NCBI GenBank assembly: GCA_028015205.1
Contig: CM051512.1
Location: 5,516,755-5,580,754 of the forward strand
Origin: Mytilisepta virgata
Lineage: Eukaryota > Mollusca > Bivalvia > Mytilida > Mytilidae
DNA: 64,000 nucleotides
Reading direction: 5' to 3'
Shown here: positions 24,361-36,720 of the stretch, piece by piece
Position numbering within the stretch: the first letter of the stretch is position 1
Layout of the letters: the number at the start of each line of letters is the position of its first letter
Notes under the pieces: model-generated
What the model was told of the DNA's origin: nothing
Seen by the model: only the letters and a program-made list of their open reading frames with translations
Databases searched by the model: none
Program-made: the position numbers and the translations under genes

Positions 24361-27300
24361 GTCTGAAATAATAACAAAAAAATTAATTTATTACCATACA
24401 TATACTAAAACTGACAATTGAAAAAGTTGAAAAATAAGGACTTGGTATAGCCACTCCCACTTATCTCTCTTATTAAGTTATTCATAACAATAGGTTATGC
24501 TTAAATTTTTCCAAAATGCTGATCAGTAATTTCAAAATTTGGGGAATGTGATTTGATGAAATAATTCCTGTCATGATAGATTGTAATAACTTCTTTTAAT
24601 CACTAGCCTTGCTGTCAACACAGTGGTTGAGAATACAAACAAGGTGTCTTCAACTCCAATCTCAAGTTAACAAGAATTCTCAGTTTTCCTCCTGAAGGCT
24701 GTTGGTTTTTCTCCGGGTTAACTCAAATCTTGACATTCATCAACGACAACCAATAAAAAACTTGCCATCACAATATGGCCAACTATTATGAAATTGGCAA
24801 CACAAAAACTCTTTATCTGAATACCATAGATATTTCAGAGTTAAAGATCGGACCTGTTTTTTTTCCAATACATGTATATAATTCCGAAGTAATGAGGAAC
24901 CATAGTGAGATCTTTTCCTAACCAATGTAGGTAAGGGAGATAATAAATTTGTCTCCATTTTAGCCTGAGGACAAAAGGGAGACAATTTAATTATCTGCCT
25001 TACCTAGATTGGTTAGGAAAAGATAACTCACTCTGGTTCCTTATTCAACACTTTTTTTCAAACATGCTTGAGTCGAATACATCGGTCGTGTAGAACTATT
25101 GTTGTGGTCCGAAAGTAAAAAAAGTATATTATTATTTTACTGTTTGGAAGTGACATGACCTTGATAGCATTAATTTATCAGATGTATTTTTCGTTTCATA
25201 TAAGATAACTTCTTAAGCTTATTTATTAAATTTAAGTCATTTATATTTAATTGTAAAGACTGTTGTAAAGCTTTGTTTAATGTTTAATGTTAAAAGTCCC
25301 TTTATTGGCAAAATATTTAGTAAAATTAAAACTTGTTTCAATACTTGATAACAGATCTCTTTTTATTTGGTTAATGGGAAAAATGAAGATAAAGAAATTT
25401 TGACAATAATTTGTCAATTATTGGAAATTTTAAATGAAAACAGAAATGAAATATTAAATTACATTATGTTTTTTTATTTCTGCATAGAGTTATAGATATA
25501 TATCATCATATACGTAAATATAAATAAAAACTATAAATCGTAATTCTGGACGTTTCAGTCGGTCGCCGGCTTTCCTCAGCGGAATTTATTATGAGAGTAA
25601 CTCTTGGTAACATAGATGCATACATGTAACAACAGATGACGTTTTGCGTAACAATAGAGAGAATGAATTACGTTACAATAGAAAATTACTTCCGTTACAG
25701 TTCTAGAATTTCAGAATGGAAAAAATTGCCCTAGAATAATAAATGTTTTAACTGTTCCTCTAGCAACGGGATATATGCATACACATTATTTACAATTAAT
25801 TAATAATAATAATACATAGAGGTGTGCTGTCCAGTAAGGGGACCAGAGTTACAAACAATGGGTCATACACAAGTACATATTTTCATATTACAAATTACTT
25901 ATTTCATTTACTATAATCAATTAAATCAAAACTAATCATGTTATACTTTGTTTAATCTATTTTTATTTTATTTTTATATTATGTTTGAAAATTAAGATTC
26001 TTGTAATTATTCTGCTCATTTTGGGCACTGTGATTGGCAAATAAAGTATTTGTTTGTTTGTTTGTTTGTATCAAAAAATCATGATATTGATGTAATTTCA
26101 TGTTTTTTTTCACATTTTTAATTAACAATCAGAAATAGGAAATTACGGGTTATCAATCAAAATGCTCAACATTACATGCATATGTGTGTTCAATTATCCA
26201 TAGATTAAACTGGAGGTAAAAACTGTATACAGATGAGCACTGGATAAGACAAAGATTTCTTTTAGTCCCCTGCGCTTTCAGCATAAAAAAAAATATAAAT
26301 AATTATATATTTTTATCAATTTGTTTAAACAAAATCTTGTCTCAATAATTAGATTTTTGGCATTACAATTTCTAAATTTAATTAATAATCGGCCAGTCAT
26401 CAAGTTAAAAAGCAGACATATAGAGTAAACTATAATAAAACCTGTCTATAAAGGGCACCCAAGGGACCAGAAGAAAGTGCCCTTTATGAGCAGGTGTCCT
26501 TTATACAGAGGTTAATTTTACATATTTTGTTATGAAAGGGACTTTTTCACTGTGCCCTTTATAGACAGTGTTTTGTTATATAGAGGTGCCCTTTAAAACA
26601 GGTTTGACTGTAATTATTGAATTGATATAGGGGAAACACCATAGACAAAAAGTTTCTGACAAGACCAATATTAGACATTACAATTTAATATCACAAACGA
26701 CAGTAAAAAAAGAAAAAGAAAATGTTAGAAAATGTCTGCAAGCATTAATTTGTCAAATGGATTTTGCTGAGTCAAAATTTGCTAGAGAAAATATTCTCTG
26801 GGTTGGCTCAAACATATTTTGACTGAGTCAGTACATTACAATGTACATGTATCTGCAGAATCATGTGGTAGTATATATATATAGAGAGATATATAGTTAC
26901 ATACATATATTGTAAATAAGACTGCATAAACTTTTTCATCTTGTTAGAGACTAAGTGTAAGTGAGATGCAATGTGAATATAAGATAAGATAAGATAATGT
27001 TTATTAACCAATTAAGGTCACTCAATCGGGCAATAAGTAACAGAATAACAAAAAAAACATTGAAACAGAAGAAGTTCCTTGACTGACTGACGGAAAATTA
27101 TAGTGTCTATACATATATAGTTTGTGGCAAACAAATTTTGGTTGTTACAACTCTTTTTGTCTGAATTTTTATAACTTAAGTATGACACAAATATATTTTG
27201 GCTGCCAATTTGACTTACCTGAGGTTCTAGTGTAAGAATGTATCCAGTCAGAAAATATATATCTGTTTAAGGTTACATTGTGACAAAAAATAGGGTACCG

Positions 27301-27705
27301 TAGGTAGGTAGGCAAAATCATTTTATTTTGAAGAATTATTTTACATCAACCCCTATGGGAGAAAAATGGTTAGCGGATGTTTTATTTGGGAAATAATTAT
27401 ACATTTTATATCAGCGACATTTTTGTCCTAAAATTGGAATAAATTGGGGTTAGGGTAGACACAAAAATAGGGTACATGTAGGTAGGGTAACTTTAAGCAC
27501 ACACATATATATATATATATTTTTTGGGGCCTTAACAAATAATAGAATAACAAATAACAAGAAAGTTCTGCAATAACTAAGATGTCATAAGATAGACTGA
27601 AAAAATTCTCACCATTTCCACCTCTTATTGCTGGTAATTTGGTTTAAAATATTTAACAAAATCATGAAATCTTTAAATAAACCTACATTTTAAGTTGTAT
27701 ATTAA
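24361..27705. other. Upstream of copy A; non-coding
   Basis: Contains the 5'-UTR intron and possibly the promoter of copy A, which cannot be placed by eye. 25950-26070 looks like a retroelement 3' end (gggcactgtgattggcaaat followed by a (ttgt)n tail). 26990 has a short (gataa)n run. No exon recognised. Confidence 0.45.
26433..26612. mobile_element. MITE with AAACCTGTCTATAAAGGGCAC ends, copy 1
   Basis: Left end aaaacctgtctataaagggc, right end gccctttaaaacaggtttga + ctgta. Internal block agtgccctttat is also inverted. Same family as 36126-36271. Confidence 0.7.
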
Positions 27706-28653
27706 TAGTCCAGTCAAACTAAGTTTTAACCTCAAACTAATTGCAACAGAAAATGTTTTAGTTCTAATCTATAGCATTAAACCCCAAATATACACAGAAA
27801 AAAGTCCCATAAAATCTTACTTGAGGAAAACTCAAAATCAGCATTTTTAATTTCCTATGGAAATTAACATTGGAAAGGGGAGATAACTCTGCAAAAGTAG
27901 TCTTTTTTTTGTCAGTTTTTGGTTGATTTTCTTAAAATTCAGGTAAAGTATGATACTTTGATGGGGTTATAAGTTCGTATTTGACTATATTATATAATCT
28001 TCTGCTCAAGAAATGTACAAAACCGAAGTGTTATGGATATTTTTATTTTTTTTTGCACATTTTTCATTAAAGAAATTGCAAATTTGTGGCTTTGTGACCA
28101 TTTTGAAAAAATAATGTGAAAATTTGGTATTGTTTATATCTGTAAATTATATTTGTTCAGCATCTACCTTGTTTTAAGAAACTTTAAACCACAAAAAGAA
28201 GAATATATGCTTAATCATTTTTATTAAATTTGAGATTCTTTACCTTGACATGTTGAAAAATTTAATAAATGGTCAAGTAATGAATTACGAAATCTAGGTT
28301 GTAGCTTGATAAAAGATATGAAAACACCTTTAGAGTTGTTTGTTATACTTTAAAGACGACTAAAATACCAAGAATCAATATATTCTGCTGAATAGAAGCG
28401 GTAAAGTTATAATTTTGTATCAATTTTTATTGATATTTCTGCCTTTTTTGCACAGTTATCTCCCATTTTCAATGCAAATCTCCATAGGAATTTTAAAATC
28501 GTGATTTTTTAGCCTTAAATTCCTCAAGTTAGATTTTGTTGGACTTTTTTCTGTGTATATTTGGGGTATAATACTAAAGATTAAAACTTAAAAATCTTCT
28601 TTTGCAATTACAAAAAAGGTTAGGGTCAAATTTATGCTAGATTGACTGGACTA
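27706..28653. mobile_element. 948-bp foldback element with long inverted ends
   Basis: Ends tagtccagtcaa and ttgactggacta are inverted. Pairing continues inward for roughly 200 bp (left caaatatacacagaaaaaag; right cttttttctgtgtatatttg; then cttacttgagg / cctcaagttag and aggggagataac / gttatctccc). No transposase frame, so non-autonomous. Confidence 0.75.
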
Positions 28654-29583
28654 TAAACAAAAAAAATTTTTTTTTTTTTTCAAAGTTCTACAATAAGATG
28701 TCATGACTGAAATAATTCCTACCATGTCCACCTCTTATCAATATAATAGTACCCCTAATACAATTTTGTCAAAGATGTAAAATTAAAATAATAATACACA
28801 TTAAATAAAATGTATCATTTTACAAGTTTATAGTCATTCTGTCTTTTTGCAGCTGATGTGTAAACTGTTTTTTCCAGAGAGAAACTTTGGCCTTGGGATA
28901 TAAAAGTGATTCTAGAAAATACTTTATGTAATACCTTGGATTCCAAAATAAAAATCATATTTAATGTATTAGTCCTATATATATGACAACGCATAAATAA
29001 TTTTTGACCCTGATTCCGCGCCATAATAAACAATACCAACGGGTGACCGAACAAATTTTTACTTACAATTTATATTACTTCCCAAGATATGACACTGTTT
29101 TTTTTAAATCCAGGTATTGTCGACAGTAAACAACTGACTACGTTTTACATATTGACCTTTAATTATTTACGAAGAAAGCACGTGGTTCTAAAAATATTGT
29201 GTCATGTGACATCATGTGAACTGGCTATTCATTTACAAAATATCATGTTCCTCAGTTGTATTCACCTTAGATGACTTGTACGACAATATACCCCCAGCAA
29301 TGCTATTTAAAGGGTGTATCTAACCTTATAGTTACAAAATTGTACAAGGACACTTTTTTTGCTAATAACAATGTTCTATCTTGTACAAAGAATAAAGAAT
29401 TTTATTTCCAATTGAGGGCCCATAAAGAGCAAGCAATCAAATACAAATGATTTATATCATTGGAGGTACATATACAGTTTACATATATATTCAAACCCAC
29501 AATAACCACAGTCAGGTCAGAGCCATAATATATGCACAATATCTATATTATCATAATATATCAATTAAAATATTTGCATGTTA
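28654..29583. other. Non-coding; possible 5'-UTR exon of copy A
   Basis: A poly-A/T tract at 28660-28680. A good minus-strand donor (GTAAGT) lies at about 29061-29066 and could end a non-coding first exon of copy A, but nothing else supports it. Confidence 0.3.
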
Positions 29584-29994
29584 TTATATAGAATTTCTTA
29601 TTTCTAAACACTTATACTTATTTATAAATATACCCAATGTTTTTAGTACATTAATATTTTCATTAGTCAATAGCCAAATAAACTTTGCTGTTTTATTCAG
29701 ATTCCCAAAATTATTAAAAAATAAGTATATATTTTCATAAAATACTTTTCTTTCATTTTCATACAATGGACATTGAGCTAAAAAGAGTTCATCGTCTTCA
29801 ACCTCTCCAAGTATGCACTTAGTACGTTATCTTTGTGAACGTTCAATATAATTTTTCGCATATCTATCAGTTTCTATTTTTAAACAATGAGCACTAAGTT
29901 GAACTCTAATTTTACTAATTGATTGTCTAATTTTAAAATCATTTAAATCAAGATATTTCTCTCTTTCAAAAACATCTTTTGACAGTGAGGTATG
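29584..29994 (-). pseudogene. LINE ORF2 C-terminal remnant
   Basis: Minus-strand reading gives IRQSISKIRVQLSAH, IETDRYAKN, then after one in-frame TAA (near 29825) LGEVEDDELFLAQCPLYE and FNKTAKFIWLLTNEN-like text. The order IS-x-x-R, IE-x-x-RY, VEDE, FL-x-x-CP-x-Y, R is the end of many invertebrate non-LTR retrotransposon ORF2 proteins. Only the tail is present. Confidence 0.55.
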
Positions 29995-30597
29995 TTAATA
30001 ATTTCCCTTTGTCAGAATTTAAACTACTTTCTCTAAAGCTATTCCAAAAATTAAGGAAACTTTTTGATAGTTTATTTTTAACAATTTTGCATGTGGTAGG
30101 CCTATCTCATGTATCTTGCTAAAAATAAATTCAACAACTAAAATTTTCAGGTCACAAAAAAGTGTCCGTGTAACAAAAATTAAGATTAGACTTCACTTTT
30201 TCACACATTTTTTTTAGTTTAAAAAAATTTTTAAACATTGAATTACGAAGTAACGCCTCTTCAACTTCCGGTTAATAATAATTTTTTTCCTCTTTTAATT
30301 AACATAGATGTACATGATGTACATATATCTTATAGCACAAGAAAAATGGTCGATTTTAAGGGATTCCATAGCAAAATATAGACTTTGCCATTACTTTATT
30401 TTAACGACCTAGTATAAAGTTTAAGGAAACTGAAGATTGGGTGATTTTCTGAAAACATGGATAATTTTAAATTTCCATTTTATAAAAAGATAATATCGTT
30501 TTATTGCCAAAATAATGGAAAACGGTTCATATTATAGCGCAAATGTACGTGACAGAAGTTCACGAAGAAATCGGCCTGGCCATGGACATGATGGAGA
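29995..30597. other. Non-coding AT-rich stretch
   Basis: Nothing recognised. Confidence 0.5.
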
Positions 30598-30871
30598 TTT
30601 TTTTGTTTTTTTTTTGTTTAGTTGGGATTTTACGCCCTTTTCAGCACATTTTGGCTATTTCGCGGCGGCCAGTTTTTATTGGTGGAGGAAGCCGGAGTAC
30701 CCGGAGAGAACCACCGAACTTTGGTAGGAAAATTGGCAATCCTTGTCAATTTAGATCGGAGTCGAACACACCCCGCCACAGGTGAGATTCCAACTCACAA
30801 ACTCAGTGTTGACAGGCTAGTGATCATTAGTAGTCATGACGAACTACCTAGACCACTCGGCCACCGAGACA
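30598..30871 (-). repeat. tRNA-derived SINE (near full length)
   Basis: On the minus strand it begins gtctcggtggccgagtggtc, a Leu/Ser tRNA-like 5' end with A box (tggccgagtggt), then a B-box-like gagttggaatctc, then the body ending in an A-rich tail (T-run at 30598 on the plus strand). The three overlapping open frames on the plus strand are shadows of this SINE. Confidence 0.7.
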
Positions 30872-31767
30872 ATTTGAAGCTAAATACAATGAAATACAAA
30901 CCGAAAAATGGTCGAGCTAATTTTTTACATAAAAATAAAATACTAATGCATTTTAAGGCAGTACGTTGTATTCCTTTTTGTAAAATAATTAAAATAAACA
31001 ACACGTTTCCAGAAAGTCATCTTTTTCCACCCGATTTATGTTGACCAGCGTGCGCTGCAATATTTTCCGTATGGAGTTATAAATTGTGTGGATCGTACTA
31101 CGAGTCCTATCAGTACAGTTGAATTCGCATAGGTTTCGATGTGTTCAGTCCGCATTGTTTTCCCCAGAGAAGCGCAATGTACATATATATATATAATTTT
31201 GCTGATTAGCAATCTAAGAAATCTCTTATCTAAAACATGTAAAAGATAGAAGGATATCTTGGTAAACAGTTGCTCTCCACAGTTTCAAAAATTTCTCTTC
31301 GAAGTGTCTTGTACAATACAATGATGATATTATTTTGGCCAACACCATACCGATAAGACTAATAACTATTGGAAGCCCCGCATTAAATTACTGTATAGCA
31401 GATCTAGAGAGGACTTCACATGGATGGTATTTACAAGAACTGATCGACTTTTCTAAAATATAGAGAACATTTTTCCAAAACGTTTGGAATATTAATTTTT
31501 TGTTGCAGACCGTTTTCTGGGGAGGAAGATTACATCGTCTGTGTACATTAAAAAATTGTCTAGATAAGAGTTTATATATAAAAAAAGGCCTGACTGTTAA
31601 TTTGGATCATTTTGGGATCTTTTATCTGCATGGCAGAACACCTGGCGAAAAACAGGCGAGTGCATTACGTTTGCACACATTTTCGTTAAACATGTTAAAC
31701 GAATGCACGATTGTGAACATTGTTATACTGTATTTGTATATAAAGTTGGGTAATATTATAGTATTAT

Positions 31768-31905
31768 TGCATAAGGTTTTGCATATTGGCTTAGCCATTG
31801 GGCCGAGGCAAGCCATATTGGGCTGAGGCGAAGCCGAAGTCCAATATGGCTAGCCAAGGACCAATAACTAAGCCAATATGGAAAACCTTGCACAATTATA
31901 CCTTT
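31768..31905. repeat. Nested hairpin of CATATTGG/CCAATATG motifs
   Basis: Arms catattggcttagcc / aactaagccaatatgg and inner gccatattggg / ccaatatggct around ctgaggcgaagccgaag. The downstream 31915-32030 repeats ccaatatgtcatattgac several times. It breaks the end of an open frame at 31826. Confidence 0.65.
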
Positions 31906-32145
31906 ATTGACCAACCAGTCCAATATGTCATATTGAGTAGTCCAAAATGATCCTTTATTGACAAATCAGTTCAATATGTCATATTGACTAGTCAATACGG
32001 CATATTGGACGGTTACGTGTCGTATTGGCGTACTTTGACATTTTGTATTGTATTGACAGCTACATTTTATCATATTTAGGCTTATATCCTATTGTAAGTC
32101 AATAATTTACATTACTATATTTTTATATTTATATCACTTTGTGGT

Positions 32146-32254
32146 TCTCGCCGGGTGTTCCGGCTTCCTCCACCAATAAAAACTGGCCACCGCGAAATAG
32201 CCAAATGTGCTGAAAACGGCGTAAAACCCCAACTAAACAAACAAACAAACTTTG
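32146..32254 (+). repeat. SINE fragment, opposite orientation
   Basis: ccggcttcctccaccaataa, aactggccaccgcgaaatag and aaaccccaactaaacaaac are the reverse complement of the SINE body at 30600-30700, with a (caaa)n end. Confidence 0.7.
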
Positions 32255-34725
32255 TTATACCTCTGTATGTTTTTCATAGATAAAAATTAAGCCAATAATT
32301 TCAGTATTTTGTCTGTTTCTAAACTTGAAACTATTGACCGGTCAATATTTTCCACTGTTATTGACTGGTAAGTACCGTTTCCACGTCTTACCTAAATAAT
32401 AAGTGAAGGGGGTTACTATCTGAATGAAACAAGTGCGTGTTCCAGAAATATAACTAGTGCTGTTACCCGTCCCAAAGTTATATTTTTCATTTAACAGTTT
32501 AAAAAAGACTGTTTTCTATCATGATTATTGCTAGAACAAAATAAATTTTAATTTTAAGAAAGGTAATTGTCATTGTGCCTTTTCGTATATTTAAACTTAG
32601 ACATTCCCATCACTTACGGCACAGACGGTGATTTATTTTCACACTTCCACGGAGTTTTCTAAACGCCAAGGATTAATATGCATATATAGTTATGTTTTAA
32701 GTGTATTGAATGATTGCTATATGCCACAGAAGTAGACAACAGTAAGACAAACAATCAGTTGAAAGGAATAAGAATGAAACAGAACCTTCTATAAAAATGT
32801 GTTCAAGACAGAATGCATTCTTTGCGTAAGATTTTAGTGTACAGACATGAAGATGCTGAATCCATATACAATAGCTATAGTTTTAATTCGATTTTTACCC
32901 TAACTAGTAGATAAAAGATAAAGTAAACGTTTTGAGGATGTATTCTTCTGAAGGTATATTCTTCTGATGTTTCAGTCTCGTTGAAATCTCAGTCGGGAAT
33001 TATTTCCAAAACATGTGATACATTGTACAAGTAGAAAATATCAATGAATTTAAAAAATATTACAATCCAACTATACTCTGTGAAAAAAGTATGTACCTAC
33101 AATAAGTAGTTTTTCAGTAATAAAATTTTCAAATTTTATAACTTATCCGGTCAGTGTCCTTAGCCAAAATTCTGAGAAAATGGGTGAGGGGTACAAAGAA
33201 ATGATTTTACCACAAATATGTACACCCCATATCATTTTTTTTCTTTTTAAAATTCTTAAATATTTATTTTGTTTAATCATATATAACAAAGAAGTTAACG
33301 TTATATGCCCTTTGTTCTAAAAAAATGAGAAAAACCTCAAATTTACTAAACTGACTTCATTGTCAATTTGACACGAAAAAACAACAAAACTTTATAAAAC
33401 TTTCTTATATTAACACCTACATATAGTTTTTTGAAGTTAAATTTATTCAGATTGGTCCACTCGATCTTTAGGGAAAGTATGAAAAAAAGTTTAATTGTGA
33501 AACTGTGATTTTTTTTCATGATAATAGCCCAAACATGGGTAAAAATTTATGAAAAATGGGGTACTTTCAAATGACTGTAGCAAAAAAGAAGTGCACTACC
33601 ATATGATTTTTTTCCAGTTGTATTCCCTATGTCACATTATATGGCCAAAAGTGTGGGATTATCTCCAATCAGTAGTGCTATGGTATATGTAAACTACTCG
33701 CACACCAGTGAATGCATTTCATTAGAAATTTGACAGAATCTTTAGTACTAAGTGACATTGTGCACTACGTATTTTATTTTTAATCAGAAGATTTTTGGTG
33801 TTTTCCAACGACTAACATGGTCTTTGCCCTTTCTTCATAATGTGGTATTGTAAGGTTCCGTTCCCAACTCTTCCTAAATCAATGAGTGGATTTCTGTGAC
33901 ACTTTCAGGGAATCTTTAGTGTACATTAACATTGCACAAGTTCTATTTTGTCTTTTGATTAAAATGACCTTTGGGGTTTCCCATGGACAAACATGGATGT
34001 ATACATGTTTTGTTATATCATTGAAGCCATAATGGAAAGGGGAATACACATTTGTGAGCTTTGCTCACAGTACTTCTATTTTTTGTAGAGAATTTTGAAT
34101 TTTGCTTTGGTTTTAAAATTATAAACAATTTATTTCCACACAGCATGCACAACTAAAGCAAAAAATACGTGGTCAATACTCACCTCAGACGTTCACCATT
34201 GTCTCTGGGTTTTAAAATATATGTACGTTATTGACTGTCCGACATAGTTTCTTATTCTTATTTTGATTAAAGGTGCGGATCCAAGATTTAGACGGGAGAC
34301 CGATTTCAGGATTTCCAACAAACATGCATGTGCCTATAAGCCTATGGATCTACATTTGAAGTCTCTTTTTTAAATTAAATTATCCATGATATTTGATAAG
34401 ACAACATGTGCTATTAAATTGATTACAAAGCGCAATATGTTATGATTAAAATTAAATAAAAATGTAAACATATATCTTTTATCTATTATGATCTATGTAC
34501 TTGTACCAATAATTGAACTTTTTTCATTTAAATAATTTCAGATAACATAAACAACAAAATCTATACCAGGACATGTCGATACAACGATATAACTATCCAT
34601 CATCTCCACACAATAGATATAAACATAACAGATAGAAACAAAACATATTTCAGTTTATTTTATGCAATATGTTCCTTAAAATAGAATATCAAAACTAAAC
34701 TAAATACGAATAGAATATAGAATGG
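32255..34725. other. Non-coding
   Basis: No exon recognised. A short palindrome tgtgagctttgctcaca at about 34055 resembles the left-end palindrome of the 2285-3915 element. Confidence 0.5.
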
Positions 34726-34935
34726 AAACGGGGACTGTGTCAAAGAGACAACAACCCGACCAAAGAGCAGAAAACAGCTCAGGACTACCAATGGGTCTTC
34801 AACGCAGCGAGAAAATCCCACACCCGGAGGCGGGCTTCAGCTGCACCCTAAACAATAATGCATACTAGTTCAACGAAATGGACGGCACTCTAAACTCCGA
34901 AACGTCCTATTATGATGTAGAGAACAAAATTAATA
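34726..34935. repeat. Dispersed repeat fragment
   Basis: Relatively GC-rich block (gtcaaagagacaacaacccg, aatgggtcttcaacgcagcg, cacacccggaggcgggcttc) unlike its surroundings. I recognise this text as a dispersed repeat of mussel genomes, from general familiarity, not from a search. Confidence 0.45.
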
Positions 34936-35189
34936 AAATTGTACAGGATCTTATAAAACAACACGTGTTCAGTTAATCAAAATGATAACTTCAATCTTTT
35001 TAATTCAATTCTTAACTTATTAAATGAGGACAACTACTTATGATTACCCTTCCAAAGAGCTTAAAACACCCAGAACAAGTATTCCCTTTTCTATAAGCTT
35101 GTCTGACTTTAACATCCGATTAATTCACGCATTGTGTTTGTATAATTGATATACTAATATAGCAAGCCATTTTACTATTTATTCTAACT

Positions 35190-35455
35190 TCAAGATATCT
35201 CATATAATATATAAGATATCTCATATAATCCAGTTTTCATAAGATATCTTGTAAAGTTTATAAGATATATACTTTATAAGATATCTCATATATTTTATAA
35301 GATATCTCATATAATTTATAAGATATAAAGAAAATTATATGAGATATCTTATAAATTATATGAAATATCTTATAAACTATATAAGATATCTTATGAACTA
35401 TATAAGATATCTTATAAACTATATGAGATATCTTATAAAGTTTATTAGACATCTT
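35190..35455. repeat. Palindromic 21-bp satellite (agatatct)
   Basis: Units like ataagatatctcatataatt repeat every 21 bp. Left of about 35330 they run in one orientation and right of it in the other, so the block is both a tandem array and a large inverted repeat. Each unit itself contains the palindrome agatatct. The open frames on both strands (YKISHIV-type 7-residue repeats) are by-products of the 21-bp period. Confidence 0.85.
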
Positions 35456-36125
35456 GAAGTCAGAATAAATAGCAAAACGTGTCATATAGTAAGCTCCAAA
35501 ATTATAATTATCATTGATTACCTGTGATATTTTCCGATCTCAGTAACATCACACTGTCCGAAAACAGCAGATAAATTCACATTATTGTATAATAGATTAG
35601 ACCATCTCGACACTTTACGGCCTCTCTACAAGAATTATTTACTTTATAAAGTTCAAAGTAACAAAAACCGACAGTAGCTTGGTCTGAACTGCAATTTAAT
35701 CAGACAATAATAGTTTTACGCACACCCGATCGGTTTTAAATTAACTGAAATTTGCTCACGTGTGGATTGCATTTATTTTCGTCGTGTCAGATATTGTGAA
35801 CTCTTTTATCATCGATTGAATGAACATAACAGTGCCTTAAAATAAAATAATAATAAAAGAAACACACGATGACATAAGTATGTCATTTCCCCCTATTTTG
35901 ATAATTGTTTAGGTTATTTTAACATTATCAGTACATGAATGACATGCGTGCGGAGAATCATCTGAATATGTACTATTAACTATTAATAACCTGAATATTT
36001 TGAGAAGGTAGATTGAATAAAAATTTACCTTTTTAAGATCGTAGTTCAACATTCTGAACCAAAACAATTTGTCGCTGCAAGTATTGCATACCAACATTGA
36101 TTTCAAAGACTCACATATAAACCAA

Positions 36126-36271
36126 TACAGCCAAACCTGTCTATAAAGGGCACCCGAGAGACCAGAAATGTGTTTACATGCTTTCTTCATGAATGGGAAT
36201 TGTTTTAACTGCGCCCTTTATAGACAGTGATATACTACACAGAGATGTCCTTTAAAGCAGGTTTGACTGTA
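36126..36271. mobile_element. MITE with AAACCTGTCTATAAAGGGCAC ends, copy 2
   Basis: Termini tacagccaaacctgtctata and aaagcaggtttgactgta form an imperfect inverted repeat flanked by TA, as in Tc1/mariner-derived MITEs. Confidence 0.7.
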
Positions 36272-36641
36272 CATATCTTCTGCTAGCTGAGATGTCTATC
36301 AGAAAATTATATTGTTACCAAGATTTTAAGATATTTACAGTGTATCTCAAATTAAGGTAGGTACAACATTTACATGTGCGGTGAAAAATAGTTCAGGAGA
36401 TCTAGACTCAACAGAATGCCCAGGTAAAGGGTTTTAATACTTCAATTTTATAGCCAATTGTTAGCATACTAGTACTGTCGATTTTAATCTAGTAGTTTTA
36501 TATCCAATTCGCCGATTTTGTAGTAATTTCACTCAAGTATAATTACTGTTATTGCACTTTCCGACATCATGCCTGGATAAAATTTAGGGATATGCACTGT
36601 AAAACAAGAGTAGGAACTGTTCCACTAGTTAGACTTCAACA

Positions 36642-36676
36642 ATGATGGAGTTATCTTTGGTATTCATCTCATTCTG
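36642..36676 (+). CDS. Possible first coding exon of the BBE-like gene
   Basis: ATG in the context caacaATG, followed by MMELSLVFISF and a TG|GTGTAC donor in phase 2. That phase is exactly what the 40170 acceptor needs. Joined, the N-terminus would be a long hydrophobic signal peptide and the protein 537 residues. The sequence lies just before a dispersed repeat. This is inference from phase and hydrophobicity only; a chance match is possible. Confidence 0.3.
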
Positions 36677-36720
36677 GTGTACAAAAAAAAAACACTACAA
36701 AAATCAGTACAAGACGGATA

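Noticed and set aside
30851..30870. Possible Leu/Ser tRNA on the minus strand
   Set aside because: Good A box, but the rest departs from a cloverleaf and leads into the SINE body.
30515..31044. Three overlapping plus-strand frames of 70-140 codons
   Set aside because: The sequence is a tRNA-derived SINE in reverse orientation; the frames are shadows.
31500..31826. 108-codon plus-strand frame
   Set aside because: No recognisable domain, and it ends inside the CATATTGG hairpin; no splice or codon support.
35258..35527. Repetitive YKISHIV/YEISYK open frames on both strands
   Set aside because: By-product of a 21-bp satellite read in frame; no start context, no other support.
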